Assembly (NCBI GenBank): GCA_964541155.1
Contig: CAZIPC010000003.1
Location: 248,001-312,000, forward strand
Source of the DNA: UBA4416 sp964541155
GTDB lineage: Bacteria; Bacteroidota; Bacteroidia; B-17B0; Aurantibacillaceae
Direction of reading: 5' to 3'
Length of the DNA: 64,000 nucleotides
The notes under the pieces were generated by a model that ran no database searches, was not told where the DNA came from, and was given only the letters and a program-made list of their open reading frames with translations. Shown one piece after another: positions 8,937-18,383 of the stretch; the first letter of the stretch is position 1, and every line of letters begins with the position of its first letter. Both the position numbers and the translations under genes were made by a program.

Positions 8937-9677
8937 ATGAATTTATTTTTTCATTTAGGTAGATATTTTATGCTTATTAAACGTGTGTTTAGTAAGCCAG
9001 AAAAATTATCTGTTTACATGAGGCAAGCAGTTCATGAAGTTGATAACATAGGGATCACTTCTTTGCCTATTATTGCAATAATTTCATTTTTTATGGGTGG
9101 TGTAATTACTATTCAATCTGCATTTGGATTTACTAGTCCTTTAGTACCATTATATGCAGTTGGATATGCCGCAAGAGAATCTATGTTATTAGAATTTTCT
9201 CCAACAATTGTATGTTTAATTTTAGCTGGAAAAATAGGTTCTAATATTTCTTCAGAAATAGGCTCAATGCGCATTACAGAGCAAATAGATGCTTTAGAAA
9301 TTATGGGAATTAATTCTGCTAGTTTTTTAATATTACCTAAAATAGTAGCTGGAGTTTTAATAATGCCATTTTTAATAGCAATTAGTATGTTTTTAGGTAT
9401 TTTTGGAGGATATGTTATGGGAATAGCTACAGGAGCATGTACTTCTTATGAATACATTTTTGGAATTCAAGCATTTTTTCAACCATGGAAACTTTACTAT
9501 TCATTTACTAAAGTAATTACCTTTGCCTTTTTAATAACATCTATCTCATCTTATTTTGGATATTATACCTATGGAGGAGCTTTAGAAGTCGGCAAAAGTA
9601 GTACTTCGGCAGTTGTGTACAGTAGCATTTTTATTTTGATTTTTAATTTCTTGTTAACCCAATTGTTTTTAACATGA
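8937..9677 (+). CDS. mlaE: MlaE family ABC transporter permease
   Basis: A 246-residue inner-membrane permease with about five to six hydrophobic segments. The family features are clear: ITSLPIIAIISFFMGGV, EFSPTIVCLILAGKIGS, and the elbow motif EIGSMRITEQIDALEIMGIN used to contact the ATPase. MlaE permeases work with MlaF and an MCE protein to move phospholipids for outer-membrane asymmetry. It overlaps the mlaF gene by 4 nt (ATGA). The MCE gene at 3015 is the likely third component. Confidence 0.92.
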   Translation: MNLFFHLGRYFMLIKRVFSKPEKLSVYMRQAVHEVDNIGITSLPIIAIISFFMGGVITIQSAFGFTSPLVPLYAVGYAARESMLLEFSPTIVCLILAGKIGSNISSEIGSMRITEQIDALEIMGINSASFLILPKIVAGVLIMPFLIAISMFLGIFGGYVMGIATGACTSYEYIFGIQAFFQPWKLYYSFTKVITFAFLITSISSYFGYYTYGGALEVGKSSTSAVVYSSIFILIFNFLLTQLFLT

Positions 9678-10438
9678 TAGAACTAAAAAACATATCAAAA
9701 AGTTTTGGGGATAGAAAAGTAATTGACGATGTTTCTTTTACTTTTGAGCAAGGAAAAACAAATTTAATTATAGGTGAGAGTGGAAGCGGAAAAACAACCG
9801 TTATGAAATTAATGGTTGGTTTACATGCTATAGATAATGGACAAGTATTATATAATGGAAAAAATTTTCCAACATTAGATGTAAAAGAACAACAAGAAAT
9901 TCGAAAAAAAATAGGAATGTTGTTTCAAGGAGGAGCATTGTTTGATTCTCAAACATTAGAAGAAAATGTTCGATTTCCGTTAGACATGTTTACGTCTATG
10001 ACTCATGAAGAAAAAATAGATAGAGTAAATTTTTGTTTAGATAAAGTGCAATTAACTAATAGAAATAAATTATACCCTGGAGAATTATCAGGAGGAATGA
10101 AAAAAAGAGCAGCTTTAGCACGAGCAATTGCCAATAATCCACAATATTTATTTTGTGATGAACCAAATTCAGGATTAGATCCTAAAACATCTATTGTTAT
10201 TGATAATTTAATACAAAGTTTAACTAAAGAATTTAATATTACAACAATTGTGATTACTCATGATATGAATTCTGTAGTGGAAATAGGTGAAAAAATATTA
10301 TACATATATAAGGGAAAACCTTGGTGGACTGGCAATAGCCAAGATATATTAAAAACAGATAATCCAGAATTAGTTGATTTTGTATTTGCTTCTGGTTTTA
10401 TGAAAGAAGTATTTAATGCTGTTAAGAAAAAACAGTAA
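9674..10438 (+). CDS. mlaF: MlaF family ABC transporter ATP-binding protein
   Basis: A 254-residue ATPase. Walker A is GESGSGKTT (residue about 34), the signature is ELSGGMKKRAALARA, Walker B is YLFCDEPNSGLDP, and the switch histidine is in TIVITHDMNS. The atypical signature LSGGMKKR and the segment PNSGLDPKTS are characteristic of the Mla/Ttg2/Mkl subfamily. It energises the MlaE permease for lipid transport. It is translationally coupled to mlaE by an ATGA overlap. Confidence 0.93.
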   Translation: MIELKNISKSFGDRKVIDDVSFTFEQGKTNLIIGESGSGKTTVMKLMVGLHAIDNGQVLYNGKNFPTLDVKEQQEIRKKIGMLFQGGALFDSQTLEENVRFPLDMFTSMTHEEKIDRVNFCLDKVQLTNRNKLYPGELSGGMKKRAALARAIANNPQYLFCDEPNSGLDPKTSIVIDNLIQSLTKEFNITTIVITHDMNSVVEIGEKILYIYKGKPWWTGNSQDILKTDNPELVDFVFASGFMKEVFNAVKKKQ

Positions 10439-10501
10439 TCAAAATTAGTAACAAAACTTGTCTTTAACTTTTAATTGAAAAGACATAAACCCCATATTAC
10501 C

Positions 10502-11686
10502 TTGAAAACACAAAAAACTACCGAATATGATTTTGAAATGAAAGCAACCACCTTTCATGGCCTAGAAGATGTATTAGCTAATGAATTATTGAAATTAGGA
10601 GCAAGAGATATTGTACCATTTAAACGAGGTGTTTCTTTTACTGGAGATAAAGGATTTATGTATAAAGCCAATTTGTGTTTGCGAACTGCTTTAAAAGTAT
10701 TAGTGCCAATTTATTCATTTACCGCAAATAATGAGCATGAGTTATACGATAAAATGAAAGAGTACGAATGGGAAGAGTTATTGAATACTGATGAAACTTT
10801 GGCAATTAACGCAACCGTAAACTCAGACGAATTTAACCATTCATTATACGTATCACAAAAAACAAAAGATGCTATTTGTGATAGATTTGTTGAAAAATTT
10901 GATGTAAGACCAAATGTAGATTTGGATAATCCTACACTAAGAATTTATGTTCACATTTTTAGAAATCAAGTTAATGTTAGTTTAGATAGTAGCGGAGACT
11001 CTTTATTTAAAAGAGGATATAGGGTTGATATTGATACAGCACCGATGAAAGAAGTATTAGCTGCAGGCATGGTGTTAATATCAAATTGGCAACCGCATTT
11101 ACCATTAATTGATGGAATGTGTGGTAGCGGAACACTAGGAATAGAGGCGGCCTTATATGCAAATAATATACCTCCTGGTGTTTTTAGAGAAGAGTTTGGA
11201 TTTATGAAATGGCATGATTTTGATAAAGAATTATGGGATAAAATATATGAAAGTTCTATTAATCGAATAAAAGACGATATGCCATCAATTATTTCGAGTG
11301 ATATAGATAGTGTTCCATTAGAAATGGCTAAACGTAACGGTGCTGTAGCAAAAGTAGATGATGTTATTAAATACGAACATATTTCTTTTTTTGATTTAAT
11401 GCCAACTAAACCTCACGGTACTATATTACTAAATCCACCATATGATGAACGAATTAAAATGGAAGACACAAATGCTTTTTATAAACAAATAGGAGACAAA
11501 TTAAAAAAAGATTTTGGCGGTTGGAATTGCTGGATCATTTCATCTAATATGGAAGCCATAAAATCAATAGGCTTACGTCCCAGTAAAAAAATGACTTTAT
11601 TTAATGCCTCTCTAGAATGCAAACTATTAAAATATGAAATGTATAGTGGTTCTAAAAAAGCATCTAAACAAAATAAAGAAATCTAA
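10502..11686 (+). CDS. THUMP-domain class I SAM-dependent rRNA methyltransferase (RlmL-N-like)
   Basis: About 394 residues. The N-terminal half has the THUMP region (ATTFHGLEDVLANELLKLGA at the start, DSSGDSLFKRGYR before the catalytic part). The C-terminal half is a Rossmann methyltransferase with DGMCGSGTLGIEAALYA (SAM loop) and the catalytic motif NPPYDER. This is the N-terminal type of RlmL, which makes N2-methylguanosine at 23S rRNA position 2445. No ATG lies at the expected place: TTG at 10502 gives the usual short lead before the conserved FEMKATTF block; TTG at 10475 and ATG at 10538 are the alternatives. It follows mlaF by about 60 nt. Confidence 0.85.
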   Translation: MKTQKTTEYDFEMKATTFHGLEDVLANELLKLGARDIVPFKRGVSFTGDKGFMYKANLCLRTALKVLVPIYSFTANNEHELYDKMKEYEWEELLNTDETLAINATVNSDEFNHSLYVSQKTKDAICDRFVEKFDVRPNVDLDNPTLRIYVHIFRNQVNVSLDSSGDSLFKRGYRVDIDTAPMKEVLAAGMVLISNWQPHLPLIDGMCGSGTLGIEAALYANNIPPGVFREEFGFMKWHDFDKELWDKIYESSINRIKDDMPSIISSDIDSVPLEMAKRNGAVAKVDDVIKYEHISFFDLMPTKPHGTILLNPPYDERIKMEDTNAFYKQIGDKLKKDFGGWNCWIISSNMEAIKSIGLRPSKKMTLFNASLECKLLKYEMYSGSKKASKQNKEI

Positions 11687-11689
11687 AAA

Positions 11690-12265
11690 TTAGATTGTTG
11701 TTAAAAAATTAATCATTTTTTTTAGAGCTAATCCTCTGTGTGAAATTTGATGTTTAATTTCTGAAGCCATTTCTGCAAAAGTTTCAGTATATCCATTTGG
11801 TATAAATATAGGATCGTATCCAAATCCATTATTACCAGAGGGTTCTAAAGTAATAATTCCATTAATGATGCCTTCAAATAAAAATTCTTTCCCATCTATA
11901 ATTAATGCTATAACTGTTTTAAAATGAGCATCTCTTTTGGAAATACCTTTTAAATTAAATAGTAGTTTTTGTAAATTATCCTGATCATTTTTTTGATTTC
12001 CAGCATAACGAGCAGAGAAAACCCCTGGCTCTCCATTTAATGAGTCTACTAATAATCCGCTATCGTCGGCAAAACAGTTTATTCCTGTGTGTTGATATAT
12101 GGTTTTAGCTTTTAGTAAAGCATTACCTTCTAATGTAAATTCTGTTTCATCAATCTCTTTATTAAACTTAATATCTTCTAGACTTAATAAATTTACATTT
12201 TTATTTAAAAGACTTTTAACTTCCTTAAGTTTATTATTATTATGAGTAGCAAATATTAAATTCAT
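11690..12265 (-). CDS. rdgB: RdgB/HAM1 non-canonical purine NTP pyrophosphatase
   Basis: A 191-residue enzyme that hydrolyses ITP, dITP and XTP to the monophosphates, keeping deaminated purines out of nucleic acids. The family pattern is complete: ATHNNNKLKEV at the N terminus, ADDSGLLVDSLNGEPGVFSA, and GFGYDPIFIP, with a C-terminal SHRGLAL. The start at 12265 (MNLIFATHNNNK) is chosen over an in-frame ATG 30 nt upstream because the family begins directly at this strand. It converges on the rRNA methyltransferase with 3 nt between the stops. Confidence 0.95.
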   Translation of the reverse strand: MNLIFATHNNNKLKEVKSLLNKNVNLLSLEDIKFNKEIDETEFTLEGNALLKAKTIYQHTGINCFADDSGLLVDSLNGEPGVFSARYAGNQKNDQDNLQKLLFNLKGISKRDAHFKTVIALIIDGKEFLFEGIINGIITLEPSGNNGFGYDPIFIPNGYTETFAEMASEIKHQISHRGLALKKMINFLTTI

Positions 12266-12450
12266 TAGTTGATATTTATAAATAAGTATATGCATTAATT
12301 AATATCTCTAAAAATAAGTAAAATAAGTTAATTAGTTTATAATTAAATTTAAGTTACCATTATTTAATGCGTAGTTAATTATTAATTTTTTTAGTTTATT
12401 TTTACCCAAAAGTTGAATAATATAAGTTTGTTAAAAGTATCAGTAAAAAT

Positions 12451-13494
12451 ATGTCTAATAAAAACACATCAACAATAATTGTTACAGGAGGAGCTGGATA
12501 TATAGGTTCTCATACTATTATTGAGTTATTACAACAAACAAGCCACAACATTATATCAATTGATAACTATAGTAACTCAGATGAAGAGACTTTTAAGAGA
12601 ATAGAAAGAATTACTGGAAAAAAAGTTGAAAATTTAAATATAGATATTTGCGATTTTAATCAACTTAAATCAGCAATTAATCAAATTCCTAATCCAATAG
12701 GAATAATTCATTTTGCAGCTTTAAAATCAGTACCTCAATCAGTAAAAGAACCATTATTGTATTATCAAAATAATTTAGGTTCGTTAATTAATGTTTTAAA
12801 AATATGTAAAGAGTTTAGTATTCATAATTTTATTTTTTCATCTTCTTGCTCTGTATATGGTAATGTAGATAAACTTCCGGTTACAGAGCAAACTCCTTTT
12901 GAAAAATCAGAATCTCCATATGCTCAAACTAAACAAATTGGAGAAGATATTATTTCTAATTTTACAAAAGTTGAATCAAATTTTAAATCTGTTTTATTAA
13001 GATACTTTAATCCAGTTGGCGCTCATATAAGTGGACTTAATGGTGAGTTCCCTAGAAGTAAACCAGATAATTTAGTGCCATATATTACTCAAACAGCTGC
13101 TGGTATTTTACAAAAACTAACAGTTTTTGGAGGAGATTATGAAACTCGTGATGGCTCCTGTATTAGAGATTATATTCATGTAAGTGATATTGCCGAAGCC
13201 CATGTAAAAGCATTAAATTATTTAATAGAATGCAATAATAAACAACCTATATCTATTTTTAATTTAGGTACAGGTAATGGAATCACTGTTTTAGAAGCAA
13301 TCTTATCTTTTGAAAAAGTAACTGGTGAAAAATTAAATTATGAGATTGGACCACGCAGAAATGGTGATGTTGTTAGTATATATGCAAATAATGATTTAGC
13401 TAAGCAAGAATTAAAATGGGCACCTAGATGTACAATTGACGAAATGATGTTAAGTGCTTGGAAATGGCAATTAAATTTAAAGAAAGAAAATTAA
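12451..13494 (+). CDS. galE: UDP-glucose 4-epimerase
   Basis: A 347-residue extended short-chain dehydrogenase. The NAD loop is TGGAGYIGSHT (residue about 11), the catalytic serine and tyrosine lie in SSSCSVYG and SPYAQTK, and the sugar-binding end has IRDYIHVSDIAEAH. It interconverts UDP-glucose and UDP-galactose, feeding glycan and capsule precursors. TAAGTTTG at 12423-12430 matches the -7 box, with only a weak -33 partner. It overlaps nothing and converges on queG with no gap (13494/13495). Confidence 0.94.
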   Translation: MSNKNTSTIIVTGGAGYIGSHTIIELLQQTSHNIISIDNYSNSDEETFKRIERITGKKVENLNIDICDFNQLKSAINQIPNPIGIIHFAALKSVPQSVKEPLLYYQNNLGSLINVLKICKEFSIHNFIFSSSCSVYGNVDKLPVTEQTPFEKSESPYAQTKQIGEDIISNFTKVESNFKSVLLRYFNPVGAHISGLNGEFPRSKPDNLVPYITQTAAGILQKLTVFGGDYETRDGSCIRDYIHVSDIAEAHVKALNYLIECNNKQPISIFNLGTGNGITVLEAILSFEKVTGEKLNYEIGPRRNGDVVSIYANNDLAKQELKWAPRCTIDEMMLSAWKWQLNLKKEN

Positions 13495-14430
13495 TTAAGT
13501 ATTGATTTTATAAGCTTTTATAAAATCTAAATTTCTTTTCAATCCTTTGTATTTTGTTCTTTTTACTGCACTTTTCGAGAAAATAGTTTTAAATGTTTCT
13601 TCAGTTATCTCATACCATTCATTTGTATTAAAATCAAGTAGTCTTGTTTGGCTATTAAAATTAGGTTCGCTGTGAGGAATACTAAATCTATTCCATGGAC
13701 ATACATCTTGACATACATCACAACCAAAAACCCAATCATCCATTTTATTTTTAAAGCTATTAGGTATAGAGTCTTTAAGCTCAATAGTTAAATAGCTAAT
13801 ACATTTGCTACCATCTACAATAAATGGTTCTACTATTGCTTCTGTTGGACAAGCATCAATACATTTGGTACATGTTCCGCAATAATCTTTTATTGGGCCA
13901 TCATATTCTAAATTTAAATCAATGATTAATTCAGCTATAAAAAAAAATGATCCTTGTTGTTTATTAATAAGATTTGAGTTTTTTCCAATCCAGCCTAATC
14001 CACCTTTTTTTGCCCAGACTTTATCAAGAACTGGGGCGCTATCAACAAAGGCTCTCCCATTTACATCTCCTATTTGTTCTTTTATAGTATTTAAAAACTC
14101 TTGTAATTTTTCTTTAATTACGTCATGATAATCATTACCGTAGGCATATTTTGAAATTTTAGGAACTCCTTCGTTTTGTTTTTTATTAGGATAATAATTG
14201 TAGAGTAATGATACCACTGATTTTGCACCATCAACTAATAAAGTAGGATTAAGTCTTTTGTCAAAATGGTTTTCCATATATTCCATTTTTCCATGCTTGT
14301 TTGTTTTAAGCCATAACTCTAATTTAGGAGCTTCGTCACTTAAAAATTCAGCTTTACTAATACCGCAAAAATCAAAACCAAGTCGTTTAGCTTCTGCTTT
14401 AATAATTTGAGTATTCTTAAATGAATTCAA
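13495..14430 (-). CDS. queG: Epoxyqueuosine reductase
   Basis: A 311-residue cobalamin and Fe-S enzyme that reduces epoxyqueuosine to queuosine in tRNA wobble position 34. Seen: the N-terminal LGFDFCGISKAEFL, the catalytic region with RAFVDSAPVLDKVWA and GGLGWIGKNSNLI, and ferredoxin-type cysteines in YCGTCTKCIDACPT and CDVCQDVCPWN. Length matches the form without HEAT repeats. It is the last of four minus-strand genes, 18 nt after a small gene of unknown role, and may share their transcript. Confidence 0.95.
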   Translation of the reverse strand: MNSFKNTQIIKAEAKRLGFDFCGISKAEFLSDEAPKLELWLKTNKHGKMEYMENHFDKRLNPTLLVDGAKSVVSLLYNYYPNKKQNEGVPKISKYAYGNDYHDVIKEKLQEFLNTIKEQIGDVNGRAFVDSAPVLDKVWAKKGGLGWIGKNSNLINKQQGSFFFIAELIIDLNLEYDGPIKDYCGTCTKCIDACPTEAIVEPFIVDGSKCISYLTIELKDSIPNSFKNKMDDWVFGCDVCQDVCPWNRFSIPHSEPNFNSQTRLLDFNTNEWYEITEETFKTIFSKSAVKRTKYKGLKRNLDFIKAYKINT

Positions 14431-14448
14431 GAAATATATAATATAAGG

Positions 14449-14757
14449 TTAGTTAAATAATTTTTCTTTAAGAATTTGAGCTATAGTAACGATGATACTA
14501 TTTCTTGAATTTGTACTTTCTTTATCACTTTCAGAAAATATAGAATATATAGTTTTTATAATTGAGCCAATTGATTTAAACGTATTACCATTTATGACAC
14601 TAGAAATAATTTTAGTAATACCCACTATTACTAATTCTTCAGGCAATTTTTGTATAGCAATTTTAATTAACTCTTCTTGTTTTTTAATGCGTTTTTTTAT
14701 TTTTTTTTCTTCGATTTCTAAATCGGCAAAACACATTATTTGATTCTTATTATTCAT
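14449..14757 (-). CDS. Small uncharacterised protein after the holin-like gene
   Basis: About 102 residues. The start at 14757 (MNNKNQIMCFADLEIE) is preferred; it overlaps the previous gene by 8 nt, as in coupled translation. The N-terminal third is a charged helix with a KKIKKRIKKQ run, followed by a helical stretch with two modestly hydrophobic segments (EELVIVGITKIISSVI and TFKSIGSIIKTIYSIF). I do not recognise a family. In Bacteroidota, YtxH and holin-like genes are often followed by a small gene of this size, so a role at the envelope is plausible but inferred. Confidence 0.7.
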   Translation of the reverse strand: MNNKNQIMCFADLEIEEKKIKKRIKKQEELIKIAIQKLPEELVIVGITKIISSVINGNTFKSIGSIIKTIYSIFSESDKESTNSRNSIIVTIAQILKEKLFN

Positions 14758-15130
14758 AATCTTCACCCTCTTCATCAATTTCATTTTCAAAAAATAACTT
14801 AGTAACCATATCTTTTATTTTTCTTGAAAAAAATAATTTATAAAATATTATAAAAAGCACTAAAATTATTAAGTATACTATTGATACTATTCCAAAGCCA
14901 TAAAAATTACTATTATATTTTTCAGCAAAAAAATAAGCCATCATAAAACCTGCAAACATTAATCCAAAAAACAAAATAATGGATATGAAAAATATAAAAA
15001 TAATATTACTAGTTAGGTTTGCTGTTTTTTTTGCAGTTTGTATTTTAATCAAACTAACTCTATCATCTACATATTTTTCTATTAATTGATAAGTTTCTTT
15101 AAAGTAATTATTAGAGGAATTTTCCATCAT
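14750..15130 (-). CDS. Phage-holin-superfamily-like membrane protein
   Basis: A 126-residue protein with two transmembrane helices (about residues 35-60 and 75-98) joined by a short loop with EKYNSNFYG. An N-terminal amphipathic helix (YFKETYQLIEKYVDDRVSLIK) and an acidic tail flank them. This matches the family annotated as phage holin family / Actinobacteriophage holin X, which in Bacteroidota is a chromosomal envelope protein and not a phage gene. It lies 5 nt after the YtxH gene and overlaps the next gene. Confidence 0.75.
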   Translation of the reverse strand: MMENSSNNYFKETYQLIEKYVDDRVSLIKIQTAKKTANLTSNIIFIFFISIILFFGLMFAGFMMAYFFAEKYNSNFYGFGIVSIVYLIILVLFIIFYKLFFSRKIKDMVTKLFFENEIDEEGEDYE

Positions 15131-15135
15131 GTATA

Positions 15136-15363
15136 TTAAGCTTGATTATTAGTGTTGTTTTCTTTTTCAAAATGCAATAAATCATTTAACTCGCTTTCAA
15201 GTTTTGCTATTTTCGATTTAATGTCATCTGTAGCAGAATCAGCTTTGTTTTTTATAGTTTCAACTATTTCTTTAGCTTTATCCGTTTCAAGTAATTTTAT
15301 AATAGCGGCACCAACAAATGCGCCAATAACTAAGGCACTTATTATTTTTGATTTATCGCTCAT
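15136..15363 (-). CDS. YtxH domain-containing protein
   Basis: A 75-residue protein: a glycine-rich N-terminal membrane helix (ISALVIGAFVGAAIIKLL, residues about 8-25) followed by a charged helix likely to form a coiled coil (KAKEIVETIKNKADSATDDI). This is the YtxH architecture, linked to general stress in Firmicutes and of unknown role here. It is first of the cluster YtxH, holin-like, small protein, queG, all on the minus strand with gaps or overlaps under 20 nt. Confidence 0.78.
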   Translation of the reverse strand: MSDKSKIISALVIGAFVGAAIIKLLETDKAKEIVETIKNKADSATDDIKSKIAKLESELNDLLHFEKENNTNNQA

Positions 15364-15438
15364 GATTTTGAATTCTTAAATATTTTATACTAATTTACAC
15401 AAAAATTGTTTAACTAAATTCTAATAGTGACTAATATC

Positions 15439-16524
15439 ATGAACTCTAAAAATAATGCCAATAAATATATTTTTTTGTTTATCATCATAGTATTTGGGTT
15501 ACTATTAGCTATTTCCTTAAAGCAATATTTTACTGCTTTTTTAGGTAGTGTTATTTTTTATGTACTGTTTAAAGAGTGGATGCATAAATTAGTAAATAAG
15601 CAAAAATGGAAAAAAAGTAAAGCTGCTTTATTAATTATTATTATTTCTTTTTTTATAATACTGTTACCTATCTCATTTTTTGTAACTATGGTATATAATA
15701 AAGTAGTTCCAATTGCTTCTAACCCTGATATTTTTTTGCCTTACATTCATCACATAGATCAGATTTTTAATCAAAAAATAGGTATTGAATTATTAACAGA
15801 TAATAATATTCAATTAATAAAACAATTAAGTGCTCAAGTGGTATCAAGTATTGTTAATCAGGGGTTTGCCTTTTTTACTTCTATTGTTATGATGTATTTT
15901 TTCTTGTATTTTATGCTCATTAATTTTAATAGAATGGAAGCAATGATACTTTTATTACTCCCATTTAAAAAAAGTAATATTAAAATTTTTGGTCAAGAAT
16001 TAAAATCACAAACATTTAGTAATATTGTTGGCATACCATTAATTGCTGTGATACAAGGTTTGTTTTCCTTTGGAGTGTATTTGTTATCTGGAGTTCCAGA
16101 AGCAGGTTTTTGGGCTATTTTAACGGGTTTTGCATCGGTAATTCCAATTGTAGGAACAGGTATTATTTGGGTTCCTATTACAGTTTATTTATTTGCTGTT
16201 GGTAATACATGGCAAGGTATTTTAACTTTATCTTGGTGTGCTTTAGTAATGGGTAGTATGGATAATGTTATAAGATTTTTGTTAGCTAAAAAAATGGCCG
16301 ATGTTCATCCAATAGTTACGGTTCTTGGAATTATCATTGGATTAGAATATTTAGGAATAACAGGGTTAATCTTCGGACCGTTATTAATTTCTTACTTTTT
16401 AATTTTAATAAAAATTTATTATTCGGATTACAGAAATATTAAACATATAGAAAAACAGAAAGAAGCTGTTTTAGAGTTTGGGTTCCCACTTTTTCAAACA
16501 AAAAAAACTGAAATTAAAAAGTAG
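15439..16524 (+). CDS. AI-2E family transporter
   Basis: About 361 residues with eight hydrophobic segments. The first pair (IFLFIIIVFGLLLAISLKQY and FLGSVIFYVLF), a soluble loop with DQIFNQKIGIELL, and the C-terminal core (IPLIAVIQGLFSFGVYLLSG, then IGLEYLGITGLIFGPLLIS) match the TerC/AI-2E family. Members export signal molecules or exchange Na+ for H+, so substrate assignment is not possible. ATG at 15439 is preferred; a GTG 12 nt upstream is in frame. Divergent from the YtxH cluster. Confidence 0.88.
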   Translation: MNSKNNANKYIFLFIIIVFGLLLAISLKQYFTAFLGSVIFYVLFKEWMHKLVNKQKWKKSKAALLIIIISFFIILLPISFFVTMVYNKVVPIASNPDIFLPYIHHIDQIFNQKIGIELLTDNNIQLIKQLSAQVVSSIVNQGFAFFTSIVMMYFFLYFMLINFNRMEAMILLLLPFKKSNIKIFGQELKSQTFSNIVGIPLIAVIQGLFSFGVYLLSGVPEAGFWAILTGFASVIPIVGTGIIWVPITVYLFAVGNTWQGILTLSWCALVMGSMDNVIRFLLAKKMADVHPIVTVLGIIIGLEYLGITGLIFGPLLISYFLILIKIYYSDYRNIKHIEKQKEAVLEFGFPLFQTKKTEIKK

Positions 16525-16536
16525 ATGATTATTTAA

Positions 16537-17565
16537 TTAATCTTCAAATAACCCACCTATTCGTCCTTTGTATGATTTCCCTAAGTGTTTGTATGCCTTT
16601 TCCGTAGCTTCTCTTCCTCTTGGTGTACGGCTTAAATAACCTTCTTGTATTAAAAATGGTTCGTATACTTCTTCAATAGTTCCAGCTTCTTCTCCAACAG
16701 CAGTGCTAATAGTGGTAATTCCAACAGGTCCTCCTTTAAATTTATCTATGATAGCCGATAAAATTCTAATATCCATTTCATCTAACCCATTTTTATCTAC
16801 ATTTAACGCCTTTAGTCCATAGGTAGCAATATCAATATTAATAGTTCCATCTCCTTTTATTTGAGCAAAATCTCTTACGCGTCTAAGCAATGCATTTGCA
16901 ATTCGAGGGGTTCCTCTACTTCTTCGTGCAATTTCATAAGCTGCTTCATCAGCTATTTCAACACCCAATATATCTGAACTACGTTGTACAATGCCAGTTA
17001 AAACTTTACTATCGTAATAATTTAATCGAGAGGTAATGCCAAAACGAGCTCTTAAAGGTGCTGTCAGTAAACCGCTTCTGGTTGTGGCTCCTACTAAAGT
17101 AAACGGATTTAATTTTATTTGAACAGTACGAGCATTAGGCCCACTATCAATCATAATATCTATTTTATAATCTTCCATAGCAGAGTATAAATACTCTTCT
17201 ACTATAGGGCTTAAACGATGAATTTCATCCACAAATAAAACATCAAATGGTTCTAAATTTGTAAGTAATCCTGCTAAATCTCCCGGTTTATCTAAAACAG
17301 GCCCACTGGTTACTTTTAAATTTACGCCTAGGTCATTAGAAATAATATGTGCCAATGTTGTTTTACCTAATCCAGGAGGGCCGTGTAATAATACATGATC
17401 AAGCGCTTCTTCTCTTTGTTTAGCAGCTTGTACAAATACTCTTAAATTATCAACAACAGATTCTTGCCCACTAAAATCATTAAATTCTATCGGACGTAAA
17501 GCCTTTTCATAATCCTTATCTGTATTTGATAATTTCTCGTTATGAGCGTCTAAATTTTCATTCAT
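16537..17565 (-). CDS. ruvB: Holliday junction branch migration ATPase RuvB
   Basis: A 342-residue AAA+ ATPase of usual length. Walker A is HGPPGLGKTTLA, Walker B LFVDEIHRL, sensor 1 GATTRSGLL, the arginine finger lies in APLRARFG, and the C-terminal winged helix has EEAGTIEEVYEPFLIQ and RTPRGREATEKAY. With RuvA it drives branch migration of Holliday junctions in recombination repair. Stops converge with the AI-2E gene. Confidence 0.98.
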   Translation of the reverse strand: MNENLDAHNEKLSNTDKDYEKALRPIEFNDFSGQESVVDNLRVFVQAAKQREEALDHVLLHGPPGLGKTTLAHIISNDLGVNLKVTSGPVLDKPGDLAGLLTNLEPFDVLFVDEIHRLSPIVEEYLYSAMEDYKIDIMIDSGPNARTVQIKLNPFTLVGATTRSGLLTAPLRARFGITSRLNYYDSKVLTGIVQRSSDILGVEIADEAAYEIARRSRGTPRIANALLRRVRDFAQIKGDGTINIDIATYGLKALNVDKNGLDEMDIRILSAIIDKFKGGPVGITTISTAVGEEAGTIEEVYEPFLIQEGYLSRTPRGREATEKAYKHLGKSYKGRIGGLFED

Positions 17566-17630
17566 TGTTGTAAAAATACAAATTTAAAAGCTTGTTAAAT
17601 GCTATATTTTATAGCATTTTTTAATAGTGG

Positions 17631-18299
17631 TTACCAATAGCCGGGGCCAAATGTTTGTGTGATTTTTGATTTTGGTGCTATCATATAAAATATTTGATCA
17701 AACCATATTAATAGTTTTGGAGCTAATATAAATGAATTTAACTTTTCTCCAACATACTTTGTGTTTCTTAGCGCTAGCCTTGCGCAAACATCTATACCAA
17801 GCCCACACCATCTGGTTATTTTGTATTGAACCGTTATACCTGGTTCATAAAATAACAGAAAATGTTTTTTAGAAAGAAAAGTTTTGTTTTCGTTTTGGTA
17901 CTGTGTCCAATACATTCCAGTACCTAATTGTATAGGAACGGTTAATTGCCATCGTTTTGTTTTATGAAATACAAAATTGGCATAGTAACATGCATAACCA
18001 AATTTAAAGTAGTCATCCACTATTTTTAACCTACCTAAATCATCTGTTATTGTTTTTTTATCAATAACATCAGCATCAAGCCAACTATATCCAATCCCTA
18101 CAGTTAATTTTCGTTTAAAACTTAAGCCTAATCTTACCCCAGATACTTTAGTGGCCGTATGATTTAAAAACGAGTAGCGAGATTCTAAACCCCCAGTAAT
18201 ACTTGGTTTAGAATGTAATAATACTTTAAATGTATCTATAAATTGTCCTTTTATTGTAAAAGAGACAGTTATAAATAAAATAAAAAATAATGTTCTCAT
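17631..18299 (-). CDS. Exported protein, probable small outer-membrane beta-barrel
   Basis: A 222-residue protein with a signal peptide (RTLFFILFITVSFTIKGQ, residues 2-19). The mature part has amphipathic strands with many aromatic residues (VGIGYSWLDAD, FGYACYYANFVFH, WCGLGIDVCARLALR), consistent with an 8- to 10-strand barrel. I recognise no named family. It lies 65 nt upstream of ruvB on the same strand and may share its transcript, though a functional link is not expected. Confidence 0.68.
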   Translation of the reverse strand: MRTLFFILFITVSFTIKGQFIDTFKVLLHSKPSITGGLESRYSFLNHTATKVSGVRLGLSFKRKLTVGIGYSWLDADVIDKKTITDDLGRLKIVDDYFKFGYACYYANFVFHKTKRWQLTVPIQLGTGMYWTQYQNENKTFLSKKHFLLFYEPGITVQYKITRWCGLGIDVCARLALRNTKYVGEKLNSFILAPKLLIWFDQIFYMIAPKSKITQTFGPGYW

Positions 18300-18347
18300 A
18301 CTACAAAAATAACAGAGATATATTGTTTATAAATTGATGATTCAAAA

Positions 18348-18378
18348 TTGTATTAACAGGCTATGTGTATTAATTTTG
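18348..18378 (+). promoter_or_regulatory. recG promoter that decides the start codon
   Basis: TTG (18348-18350), 20 nt, then TAATTTTG (18371-18378), a full match to TAnnTTTG. The box ends 5 nt before the ATG at 18384 and lies downstream of an in-frame ATG at 18363. Transcription from here excludes the upstream ATG and leaves almost no leader. Confidence 0.6.
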
Positions 18379-18383
18379 TTGAA

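Noticed and set aside
14750..15130. Phage origin suggested by the holin-like protein
   Set aside because: Neighbours are YtxH and queG, there are no phage structural or lysis genes, and this family is a normal chromosomal membrane protein in Bacteroidota.
18363..18383. Upstream ATG of recG
   Set aside because: A consensus -7 box lies between this ATG and the one at 18384, and the family N terminus fits the later start.
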